DNA from: Aliivibrio finisterrensis
GTDB taxonomy: Bacteria; Pseudomonadota; Gammaproteobacteria; Enterobacterales; Vibrionaceae
Assembly (NCBI RefSeq): GCF_008933155.1
Contig: NZ_WBVP01000010.1
Coordinates: 78,673-142,672 of the forward strand
Reading direction: 5' to 3'
Length of the DNA stretch: 64,000 nucleotides
In this document: in pieces, positions 57,301 through 64,000 of the stretch
Numbering within the stretch: position 1 is the first letter of the stretch
Layout: every line of letters begins with the position of its first letter
Made by a program: the position numbers and the translations under genes
The notes under the pieces: model-generated
The model's database searches: none
What the model was told of the DNA's origin: nothing
The model's input: the letters and a program-made list of their open reading frames with translations, nothing else

Positions 57301-57966
57301 TTGCTCTGTTGCCTCTAGTCCAGATTTTAGAGCCACCACTGAAGGAACTGATTCAACAACAGGCTCAATTAATTTAACCGTATCCTTAACGGTTTTTGGT
57401 TCTTGAGTTTTCGTTTCTGTTTTAATTGGTGCTACTGTTGATTTTGATTCTGTTTTTTCTACTTTAGCTTCAGGCGCTTTTGTAACTACTGATTTTTTAC
57501 TATGCGCAAGCAATAATTGTTTCGCATCATCTGTATTTTCACGACGAACTTGTTCTAATGTCGGTAAACGTAAACGGCTATTTGGCTCTAATCCATGAAT
57601 GTTGTTATTTTCAAAAGCCTGGGGATTTAAACGATAGATAGCTAATAAGGTTTGCTGAACTGATGTGGTATTCGATGGATTTACTCGACTTGCAATCGAC
57701 CACAAGGTTTCATCTTCTCTTGTTGGCCCATACACTTTTGTCGCTGCCGTTGCCGATTGTTTTTCTAATGCTGAGTTTTGTGATGTAACAGTAGCGGTTC
57801 TTGTTGATTGTAATGGCGTCACTACCTGTGAACTGACGGTTTGATCCTTTCCTTCCGGACCTACAATTTGAATTGTACCCGCAGCGTTCGCAATAGAACA
57901 CTGTGATGCAACGAATAACGCTAAAGGAGTCAGCGTTTTAAACATTTTTTTGGATGCGTCAGACAC
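54370..57966 (-). CDS. hubP: FimV/HubP polar-hub protein
   Basis: 1198 residues. Signal peptide (LTPLALFVASQCSIANAAG), periplasmic LysM domain at about 79-140 (TREDETLWSIASRVNPSNTT), a coiled coil near 210-275, and one membrane helix near 290-312 ending SRRKKEEEEE. A very long acidic cytoplasmic region carries repeats: four DST(A/S)LLDE units, and a near-exact tandem repeat of about 90 residues containing DEDTDFSFDLDESLE. The C-terminal FimV TPR-like domain is SKLDLARAYIEMSDDKGALE. In V. cholerae HubP places ParA1, FlhG and chemotaxis proteins at the pole. I accept the GTG start at 57966 because AAGAGG lies eight bases before it. Confidence 0.93.
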   Translation of the reverse strand: MSDASKKMFKTLTPLALFVASQCSIANAAGTIQIVGPEGKDQTVSSQVVTPLQSTRTATVTSQNSALEKQSATAATKVYGPTREDETLWSIASRVNPSNTTSVQQTLLAIYRLNPQAFENNNIHGLEPNSRLRLPTLEQVRRENTDDAKQLLLAHSKKSVVTKAPEAKVEKTESKSTVAPIKTETKTQEPKTVKDTVKLIEPVVESVPSVVALKSGLEATEQEFTALQENNHQLRVRLAEVQHEVDNLKNELSDEDRIRNEVEKFINEQKQLAVAEKKAEPSTMDNLASSPGLIALLALIPGALIAGLIAFFLSRRKKEEEEETTESSSDTPLPSALAMPEDNFNMGEDIPEISLDDDDDILGDLSDDEFLFGNDDSDSNDDLFAEFETEKTDSEDDDDPFASLDEDDDLESMLSDDLDLDSLDDLDDDLGMSSSALTVDVEEKALGLEEMEKALNDFDSDLFSKSDLETEDDDFDLALIDDSDLSTLDKSTPELDENEDLEGGELDQSMLDDLFSSMDADEEESELDQGWDLDEKEETKLVSEPNRDSLEDELDFKTLLSGIEDKPEENAESIDLDSDTEMFNELLDDSNDKDNISLNTEDDLDLDVNEDSTALLDDLLDESDDEDDLDLDVDEDSTSLLDELLGEDDELTDEDDIEIDDDSTSLLDEYLSEGDDDDIKIDEDSTALLDELIGDDSEEGDEALGKTGDDVDVEGVAASESLSEDTPRDEDWLVEAEEDEIDDIPLFESELVSKPEPEPSLDLDNSLEKTEAEENAFANLEDDLEADEVTTLSPETEEADIEESIASGLDEDTDFSFDLDESLEETELNELQAEEPVELEDDLLTEEVLTEEAPLVVEAEEDVFANLEDDLEADEVTALSPETEEADIEENTESELDEDTDFSFDLDESLEATELNELQTEEQIELEDDLLAEDAITGNALEEETLAVDSASEIEDDLDENDFSLDDFLESSAVDFSQPNDDLDEEADEDHLEGLSIEDALAALEDDIDATEDDKPEESLTVEDEKEVAPFDFHSRVSDEEKEALTHLDSAGLDIDSMIDDGASDWSGFNLDNTSSMDSEVEDEDWAEQPNFANDPHGDDRFLSIEALIAETENGDKSTFEEEDLNLDVGLDDFPDMLGNVGSHDVDVNSDVQSKLDLARAYIEMSDDKGALELLEEVLRSDDAQLKVEAEKLMKQLG
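55139..55690 (-). repeat. tandem internal repeat of about 270 bp in hubP
   Basis: Two adjacent copies encode SPETEEADIEE, DEDTDFSFDLDESLE, ELNELQ and ELEDDLL in the same order. The DNA differs at scattered sites, so expansion is not brand-new but is recent enough for recombination. Confidence 0.85.
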
Positions 57967-58070
57967 TAGAGATGCCTCTTAGTAAAATGAAAAAATTAAT
58001 ATCTGTACAACTATATCGGATAATAATAAAAAAACTGTAGCTTTTAAGCAAAAACTGTGTGGTTTATGGA

Positions 58071-58099
58071 AGAAAAAAGCCTTAGTTTTCACTAAGGCT
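58071..58099 (-). terminator. terminator after asd2
   Basis: Minus strand: AGCCTTAGT-GAAA-ACTAAGGCT then TTTTTT. It separates asd2 from hubP. Confidence 0.9.
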
Positions 58100-58150
58100 A
58101 TAATTAAAAGCAAACCATGCTCTTTATTTATGAAAGAGGCGTCATATTAA

Positions 58151-59164
58151 TCAGTAGTAATCGCGAATTAATACTTCTGCAATTTGAACCGCGTTTGTTG
58201 CGGCACCTTTACGTACGTTATCTGCAACAACCCACATATTAAGCCCCATTGAATGACTAATATCTTCACGGATACGAGCAACCATTACGTGGTCTTTTCC
58301 GGTAGCATCACTCACTTGTGTTGGATAGTCATTGCCGTGGAAGACTTCAATACCATCGGTTTCTTCAAGTAAACGTGTTGCTTCTACTGCATCGATAGGT
58401 GCACGAGTTTCAATATGAACGGCTTCAGCGTGACCATAGAACACAGGAACACGTACACATGTTGGGTTTACAGTAATCGTATCATCTGCAAAGATTTTTT
58501 GTGTTTCCCACACCATTTTCATTTCTTCTTTGGTGTAGCCATTATCCATAAACTCATCAATATGAGGTAAGCAATTAAATGCAATTTGCTTATCGTAAGC
58601 TTTGTTCTCTGCTGGTAAACCGTTTAATAGCTTCGCAGTTTGGCCCGCTAGTTCATCAATGCCCGCTTTACCTGAACCTGATACTGATTGATACGTTGAT
58701 ACGTTGATACGATCAATACCCACAGCATCATGAATTGGTTTTAGTGCTACCAACATTTGAATCGTTGAGCAGTTAGGGTTCGCAATAATATTACGGTTAC
58801 GAAAATCAGCAAGCGCCTCTGGATTTACTTCAGGGATCACTAACGGGATATCATGATCGTAACGGAAGTGTGATGTGTTATCGATAACTACAACGCCAGA
58901 CTCAGCTGCGATCGGTGCCCATTTTGCCGATAATTCACCACCCGCAGAAAATAGACCAATTTGTACTTGGCTCCAATCAAACTCTTCAACATTTTCAACC
59001 GTTAATGTTTTACCATTAAAGCGAACTGTTTTACCTTCACTGCGCTCTGACGCTAAAAGGTATAAATTGCGAACTGGAAAATTACGCTCTTGTAATACAT
59101 CTATAATAGCTTCGCCAACGGCGCCAGTTGCGCCAAGAATGGCAACATCAAATTCTTGAGTCAT
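58151..59164 (-). CDS. asd2: aspartate-semialdehyde dehydrogenase, second copy
   Basis: 337 residues. NADP loop ILGATGAVGEAIIDVL; catalytic Cys132 in IIANPNCSTIQMLVAL; GSGKAGIDELAGQT; a catalytic His region near CVRVPVFYGHAEAVH. Enterobacteria carry the inactive relative usg at this place, but this protein keeps the Cys and looks active. It differs in sequence class from the asd at the left edge. Overlaps the pdxB stop by one base. Confidence 0.93.
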   Translation of the reverse strand: MTQEFDVAILGATGAVGEAIIDVLQERNFPVRNLYLLASERSEGKTVRFNGKTLTVENVEEFDWSQVQIGLFSAGGELSAKWAPIAAESGVVVIDNTSHFRYDHDIPLVIPEVNPEALADFRNRNIIANPNCSTIQMLVALKPIHDAVGIDRINVSTYQSVSGSGKAGIDELAGQTAKLLNGLPAENKAYDKQIAFNCLPHIDEFMDNGYTKEEMKMVWETQKIFADDTITVNPTCVRVPVFYGHAEAVHIETRAPIDAVEATRLLEETDGIEVFHGNDYPTQVSDATGKDHVMVARIREDISHSMGLNMWVVADNVRKGAATNAVQIAEVLIRDYY

Positions 59165-60294
59165 TAGACTTCCTCGATTGTAAATCCAAGTTGTTTTAAC
59201 GGGGTTAAACCACAGTGTTTAGTTCCTGTGATTGTGATGGCACTGTATTCTCTTCTATCCCAATACTCTTTACGCATTTTATCAAATGCACTAGGTATTG
59301 AGATTTCTGCTCTGAATATGACATCATCTTTTCGCACATCATAGACTAACTGAATCAAATTGTGCAGTGTTGAATGATCCCATTGCTGATTTAGTGTCAC
59401 ATTAGGGATTGGTGCTATAGGTAATAACGCTTGTGGATCTGCGCGCTCTTCTCTATTTAAAAACTCACAATAAGAATTAAATATCATTGTGGTTCCACGA
59501 GCCTTTCCTTCTAATCCATATCCTGCAATATGGGGAGTGGCGAAAGAGAGTAAAGGCAATAATTCCATATCAACTTCTGGCTCAAACTCAAACACATCTA
59601 ATACCGCTTTAAAGCCATCTTGTTTTAATAAGCGTTGTTTTAATGCTTGATTATCAAACACAGGGCCACGCGCTGCATTGATCACTATCTGGTCATTACG
59701 CAGTGCCGTGAGTCTTTTTTCATTCATCAGGTGGTGAGTTGGAAATTCACCATCGCGGGTGATCGGCGTATGGAAACTAATAACGTCTGATTTTCCAAGT
59801 AACTCATCTAACGCGACAAATGAACGTTTGTCGCCTTCTTGCTCTTTAATTGGGTCATTAAGTAGGTATGGAATACCTAACGCATCAAGACATTTAGCTA
59901 AATAAGACCCTACTTGACCTGCACCAACAATACCAAACGTTTTATCAAAGATAGAAAAGCCGTGTTGTTGAGCCAATACCATGACACAACTTAATACGTA
60001 TTCTGCAACACCCACTTTATTACAACCAGGAGCTGCTGTGAAAAATATCCCTTTTTCTTTCAATAAAGCTTGATCAACATGGTCCATACCTGCTGTTGCT
60101 GTGCCTACAAACTTAAGTTTATTGGCTTTTGAGATCAGCTCAGCATTCACTTTGGTTACAGAGCGAATCATTAATGCATCAACATCAATTAAATCATCTG
60201 CTGTTAGTGTTCTTCCTGATTTAGCAACAACTTCGCCTAGCTCACTAAATAGTTCAGCAGCATAAGGCATATTTTCATCAATCAATATTTTCAT
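59164..60294 (-). CDS. pdxB: erythronate-4-phosphate dehydrogenase
   Basis: 376 residues (E. coli 378). D-2-hydroxyacid dehydrogenase fold: [20 protein letters not shown] (NAD), [14 protein letters not shown] (Arg), FEFEPEVD (Glu), and [17 protein letters not shown] (His). The C-terminal PdxB dimerisation domain is complete. Second step of pyridoxal phosphate synthesis. Upstream region holds the palindromic repeat. Confidence 0.96.
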   Translation of the reverse strand: MKILIDENMPYAAELFSELGEVVAKSGRTLTADDLIDVDALMIRSVTKVNAELISKANKLKFVGTATAGMDHVDQALLKEKGIFFTAAPGCNKVGVAEYVLSCVMVLAQQHGFSIFDKTFGIVGAGQVGSYLAKCLDALGIPYLLNDPIKEQEGDKRSFVALDELLGKSDVISFHTPITRDGEFPTHHLMNEKRLTALRNDQIVINAARGPVFDNQALKQRLLKQDGFKAVLDVFEFEPEVDMELLPLLSFATPHIAGYGLEGKARGTTMIFNSYCEFLNREERADPQALLPIAPIPNVTLNQQWDHSTLHNLIQLVYDVRKDDVIFRAEISIPSAFDKMRKEYWDRREYSAITITGTKHCGLTPLKQLGFTIEEV

Positions 60295-60337
60295 TTTTTA
60301 ATCAGTTATCCTTTTCGATTTATGAATTCAGTTTATC

Positions 60338-60497
60338 ATACCAATCACAGTAAGTAAGTGTTCAGAAATAGCGCAGGAAAAATGCTTGAGAACAAGGCGA
60401 ATTTTTGATAAGTAGTTATTCTACAATCAAAAAATTGAACGCAGTTATCGAGCATTTTAACCAGCTAGGATGATCAATTATTTACTACGATTGGTAT
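60338..60497. repeat. 160-bp imperfect palindromic repeat, copy 2
   Basis: From ATACCAATC to GATTGGTAT, so the ends are perfect nine-base inverted repeats. Inner arms also pair: AAAATGCTTGAGAAC with AACGCAGTTATCGAGCATTTT, and ATTTTTGAT with ATCAAAAAAT. Full-length match to 7518-7679. It lies between the fabB terminator and pdxB, where its RNA could fold. Confidence 0.85.
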
Positions 60498-60525
60498 CAC
60501 ACACTTCCGTGATAAAAACAGGCAT

Positions 60526-60560
60526 AAAAAAACCCAGCCAATTTAAGTGACTGGGTTTTA
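60526..60560 (-). terminator. terminator after fabB
   Basis: Minus strand: AAAACCCAGTCA, loop, TGGCTGGGTTTT then T run. Confidence 0.92.
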
Positions 60561-60585
60561 CTATCTTTTTTTAGTGGTTACGCGA

Positions 60586-61797
60586 TTACGCTTCGTATTT
60601 CTTAATTACTAGCGTTGCGTTTGTACCACCAAAACCAAAGCTGTTAGACATAACTGTTGTTAGTTTTTGATCGCGTTTTTCAGTTACAATATCAAGACCT
60701 TCAGCTGCTGGGTCTAATGTTTCAACGTTGATGCTCGGCGCGATAAAACCGTGCTCTAGCATTAACGTTGAGTAAATAGCTTCATGAACACCGGCTGCAC
60801 CTAGCGCGTGACCAGTCATTGCTTTAGTTGCAGAGATTGCAGGGCTGTTCGCACCAAATACTTCTTGGATAGCGCCTAACTCTTTTGCATCACCAACAGG
60901 TGTAGATGTACCGTGAGTATTCACGTAATCTACGCTGTCAACGTTTTGCATTGCCATTTTCATACAACGAACTGCGCCTTCGCCTGATGGTGCTACCATG
61001 TCGTAACCATCAGATGTTGCACCGTAACCTACGATTTCACCGTAAATTTTAGCGCCACGAGCAAGTGCGTGTTCAAGTTCTTCGATAACAACCATACCGC
61101 CGCCACCAGAGATAACGAAACCGTCACGGTCTGCATCGTACGTACGAGATGCTTTTTCTGGGGTGTCATTGTATTTTGATGATAGTGCGCCCATCGCATC
61201 AAACATCATCGTTAATGACCAATCTAGCTCTTCACCACCACCAGCAAACATTACGTCTTGTTTGCCCAGTTGAATAAGCTCTACCGCATGACCAATACAG
61301 TGTGCAGAAGTTGCACATGCAGAACTCATTGAGTAGTTAACACCACGAATTTTAAACGGCGTTGCAAGACATGCAGAAACCGTTGATGCCATTGTACGTG
61401 GAACCATGTATGGACCAACGCGCTTAACGCCTTTCTCACGCAAGATATCCACTGCATTTACTTGGTTTAGTGATGATGCACCACCAGAACCTGCAACAAT
61501 ACCTGTGCGGTCATTTGAAACTTGATCTTCTGTTAAGCCAGAATCTGCTACGGCTTGCTCCATTGAGATGTAAGCAAATGCAGCCGCATCCCCCATGAAA
61601 CGCATTTTTTTGCGATCGATGTGGTCAGCAGGGTTCATTTTCAAATCGCCCCAAACATTACTGCGCAGACCCTTTTCAGCGAACTGCTCAGAGAAGTTAA
61701 TGCCTGATTTACCAGCTTTCAGAGACTCTAATACTTCTTCTGCATTGTTACCGATACTTGATACAATGCCCATGCCTGTAATTACGGCTCTTTTCAT
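60586..61797 (-). CDS. fabB: beta-ketoacyl-ACP synthase I
   Basis: 403 residues, full length. Catalytic Cys in [20 protein letters not shown] near 163, His in [12 protein letters not shown] and [17 protein letters not shown], and [11 protein letters not shown] at the end. Elongates unsaturated fatty-acid precursors. Divergent from mnmC, as in E. coli. Downstream of it (minus) are the repeat and pdxB. Confidence 0.97.
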   Translation of the reverse strand: MKRAVITGMGIVSSIGNNAEEVLESLKAGKSGINFSEQFAEKGLRSNVWGDLKMNPADHIDRKKMRFMGDAAAFAYISMEQAVADSGLTEDQVSNDRTGIVAGSGGASSLNQVNAVDILREKGVKRVGPYMVPRTMASTVSACLATPFKIRGVNYSMSSACATSAHCIGHAVELIQLGKQDVMFAGGGEELDWSLTMMFDAMGALSSKYNDTPEKASRTYDADRDGFVISGGGGMVVIEELEHALARGAKIYGEIVGYGATSDGYDMVAPSGEGAVRCMKMAMQNVDSVDYVNTHGTSTPVGDAKELGAIQEVFGANSPAISATKAMTGHALGAAGVHEAIYSTLMLEHGFIAPSINVETLDPAAEGLDIVTEKRDQKLTTVMSNSFGFGGTNATLVIKKYEA

Positions 61798-61917
61798 GAT
61801 TCTTTCCTAATAAGTCATAAATCTTGGTAGATAATAGCGAAGATAGCACAACAAAGTGGTCAGCTTTCCTATAAGTCGTTAAAATCCGACGTAGATTATC
61901 TTTAATGGTGCAAATTT
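61798..61917. promoter_or_regulatory. fabB / mnmC divergent promoter region
   Basis: 120 bp. AAGTGGTCAGCTTT near 61853-61866 partly resembles a FadR site (TGGTC core), which would fit FadR activation of fabB known in E. coli and V. cholerae. The match is imperfect, so this is weak. Confidence 0.35.
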
Positions 61918-63960
61918 ATGTCACGAAATCACATTTTACCACAAAACAGCATCACAAATGCAATCCTTGATTGGAATGAGTCTGGAACTCCTGTCTCAAA
62001 TGACTTTGATGATGTCTATTTTTCTAATGATAATGGATTAGAAGAGACACGATACGTCTTCTTACAGCAAAATCATCTGCCTCAAAGATGGCAAGATTAT
62101 GATCAACGTCGTTTTGTAATCGGTGAAACCGGATTTGGTACTGGATTAAACTTTCTTGCTGTATGGCAGTGGTTCAAAGAATTCCGTTCACAATACCCTG
62201 ACGCCCCTTTAAAAGAACTTCACTTTGTTAGCTTTGAAAAATTCCCTGTAACCAAAGCTGATTTAGTTAAAGCACATCAAGCATGGCCTGAACTGGCTGA
62301 ACTCGCAGAGCAACTGCAAGAACATTATCCTGCTGCTGTTCCAGATTGTCACCGTTTAGTATTAGAAGATGGCATGATCACGCTTGATCTGTGGTTTGGT
62401 GATATAAAAGATTGCATGCCTCAGATTTGGATGGACGATTCTGGTGTTATCGACGCTTGGTTTTTAGATGGTTTTGCACCAAGTAAAAATCCTGAAATGT
62501 GGAATCAAAATCTATTTAATAATATGGCAAGTCTTGCTAAAGAAGGCTGTACTTGCGCCACTTTTACAGCAGCTGGTTTTGTTCGCAGAGGCTTGATTGA
62601 AGCTGGCTTTGATATGAAAAAAGTCAAGGGGTTTGCTCATAAAAGAGAAATGATTGCAGGAACATTAACAGGGCGTAAAGCCAAGGCTAATCATGAGGTT
62701 TGGTATGCACGCACGACACCTGAAAACATCACTGATGTGGCGATTATAGGAGGTGGTGTAGCCAGTGCAGCATTGGCTACAACATTGCTTCGTCGCGGTG
62801 TGAGTGTCACTGTTTACTGTAAAGATGATAAAGCAGCACAAGGGGCGTCAGGTAATAAACAAGGCGCGGTATACCCACTGCTTAATGAGAAATTCAACTC
62901 CCTTTCTCGCTTCTTTGCTCCAGGATTTATTTTTGCTCGTCAGTTTATCGACCAAGCCGCTAAACACGTAGAATTTGATCACGATTGGTGTGGCGTTACT
63001 CAGTTAAAATGGGATGAAAAATCCGCCAACAAGCTCAATAAAATGCTTGAGGGAAATTTCCCTAATGAACTTGTCTCTTCTTTTGATATCGACAAAACCA
63101 ATCAAATGGTTGGCTTACCGATTAATATGGAAAGCGTCCACTACCCATTAGGTGGCTGGTTATGTCCAAAACAATTAACTCGTGGATTATTTGAACATTT
63201 ATCAGAAAACCCACTATTTACTCTGCATAATAACGCTGAAGTGACGCAATTAACTCAAACGGACGATAAACAATGGAACCTTGTTCTTGGTGAAAAAACC
63301 AATAAACATCAAGCCGTTGTGGTTGCTAATGGGCACAGATTTACTGATTTTGAGCAAACTAAAGATATTCCAGCGACACCAGTTCGAGGGCAAGTGAGTC
63401 ATATTCCTACAACCGACTCACTGAAAAAGCTAAAAACAGTATTGTGTTATGACGGTTACTTAACGCCTGAAAATACCAAGCATCAAAGCCATTGTATTGG
63501 TGCTAGTTATGATCGTCGTGATTTAGACTTGGCGTTTAAAGGATCAGACCAAATAGAGAATGGCGAGCGCTTACATAAATGCATCCCTAACGAAGATTGG
63601 GTGAAAGAAGCTGATACGTCTGACAATCACGCTCGTGTTGGTATTCGCTGTGCCAGCCGTGATCACCTGCCATTTCTTGGTAATGTAGTTCGTTTTGAGG
63701 ATATGCAAGAAGAGTACAAATATATCTATAAAAAACGCCATTGGTTACGTGAAGCAAAAAAAATCCCTGTTTATGAAGGCTTGTTCTGTATGCTGACATT
63801 AGGCTCAAGAGGATTAAGCTCTGCGCCCCTACTGGCTGAGACCTTGGCATCACAGATCATGGGTGACCCAATTCCACTGCCAAACTCAGTACTTGAAGGA
63901 TTGCACCCAGGGAGATTATGGGTGAGAAGGTTGTTGAAAGGGAAGCCGTTGGATATTTAA
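61918..63960 (+). CDS. mnmC: bifunctional tRNA mnm5s2U biosynthesis protein MnmC
   Basis: 680 residues. N-terminal SAM methyltransferase (about 1-250; [37 protein letters not shown]) and C-terminal FAD oxidoreductase (from about 270; [19 protein letters not shown]). The second removes the carboxymethyl group and the first methylates, finishing mnm5s2U34. Complete; stop at 63960. The last 40 bases of the window hold nothing recognisable. Confidence 0.97.
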   Translation: MSRNHILPQNSITNAILDWNESGTPVSNDFDDVYFSNDNGLEETRYVFLQQNHLPQRWQDYDQRRFVIGETGFGTGLNFLAVWQWFKEFRSQYPDAPLKELHFVSFEKFPVTKADLVKAHQAWPELAELAEQLQEHYPAAVPDCHRLVLEDGMITLDLWFGDIKDCMPQIWMDDSGVIDAWFLDGFAPSKNPEMWNQNLFNNMASLAKEGCTCATFTAAGFVRRGLIEAGFDMKKVKGFAHKREMIAGTLTGRKAKANHEVWYARTTPENITDVAIIGGGVASAALATTLLRRGVSVTVYCKDDKAAQGASGNKQGAVYPLLNEKFNSLSRFFAPGFIFARQFIDQAAKHVEFDHDWCGVTQLKWDEKSANKLNKMLEGNFPNELVSSFDIDKTNQMVGLPINMESVHYPLGGWLCPKQLTRGLFEHLSENPLFTLHNNAEVTQLTQTDDKQWNLVLGEKTNKHQAVVVANGHRFTDFEQTKDIPATPVRGQVSHIPTTDSLKKLKTVLCYDGYLTPENTKHQSHCIGASYDRRDLDLAFKGSDQIENGERLHKCIPNEDWVKEADTSDNHARVGIRCASRDHLPFLGNVVRFEDMQEEYKYIYKKRHWLREAKKIPVYEGLFCMLTLGSRGLSSAPLLAETLASQIMGDPIPLPNSVLEGLHPGRLWVRRLLKGKPLDI

Positions 63961-64000
63961 GAGAAAGTAAGAGCAGGAACTAGGTCGGTCGCCAGCTCCC

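Overview
The window reads as chromosomal DNA of a marine Vibrionaceae gammaproteobacterium. The inference is Aliivibrio, probably A. fischeri or a close relative. Reasons: low GC; the Vibrio-type orders pdxB-asd2-hubP-truA-accD-folC-dedD-cvpA-purF and apt-dnaX-ybaB-recR; a dGTPase-like gene beside a rhombosortase; a polar-hub FimV/HubP protein; and a secreted chitinase. No database was searched, so the species name is inference.

Layout. 1-309 is the 5' part of an asd gene, followed by an AT-rich gap and an NhaC-type antiporter (932-2368). 2482-6937 holds a lipoprotein with a second, C-terminal membrane anchor, then yejK diverging from yejL-yejM. 7141-10347 is the accessory hotspot: three intact tRNA-Ser(TGA) and two intact tRNA-Asp(GTC) genes, several decayed copies of the same unit, a 160-bp palindromic repeat, half of an alpha-carbonic anhydrase gene, and a broken phage-type integrase just after the third tRNA-Ser. 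10900-13746 is a large secreted GH18 chitinase. 14000-22900 holds small or poorly known genes: an AbrB-like 46-residue ORF, a GNAT, a membrane ATPase/MscS pair, a 2OG oxygenase, Cys-cluster proteins, a Tim44-like protein and a TetR regulator, ending in an MFS-PlsC fusion.

24744-31886 is the menaquinone operon menF-D-H-B-C-E (minus strand), with an apparent intrinsic terminator between menB and menC. 32268-38858 carries alaA, a DHFR/RibD-like gene, a divergent yqhC/yqhD-like pair, an EamA transporter and a coniferyl-aldehyde-dehydrogenase-like gene. 39029-49890 carries a dGTPase-like gene, a DTW-domain tRNA modifier starting 14 bp from a rhombosortase, the apt-dnaX-ybaB-recR cluster with an E. 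coli-type dnaX frameshift heptamer, ybaN, an rssB-like response regulator, and a LysR regulator. 48376-60294 is the long minus-strand purF-to-pdxB block, with a perfect PurR operator upstream of cvpA-purF. fabB and mnmC close the window as a divergent pair.

Most of the window is conserved housekeeping. The parts that deserve attention are the decaying tRNA array and its mobile relics, the ATPase with a lysine-less Walker A next to an MscS channel, the doubly anchored lipoprotein, the dnaX frameshift site, and the palindromic repeat family. I found no CRISPR array, no complete IS element, no rRNA and no recognisable defence island.
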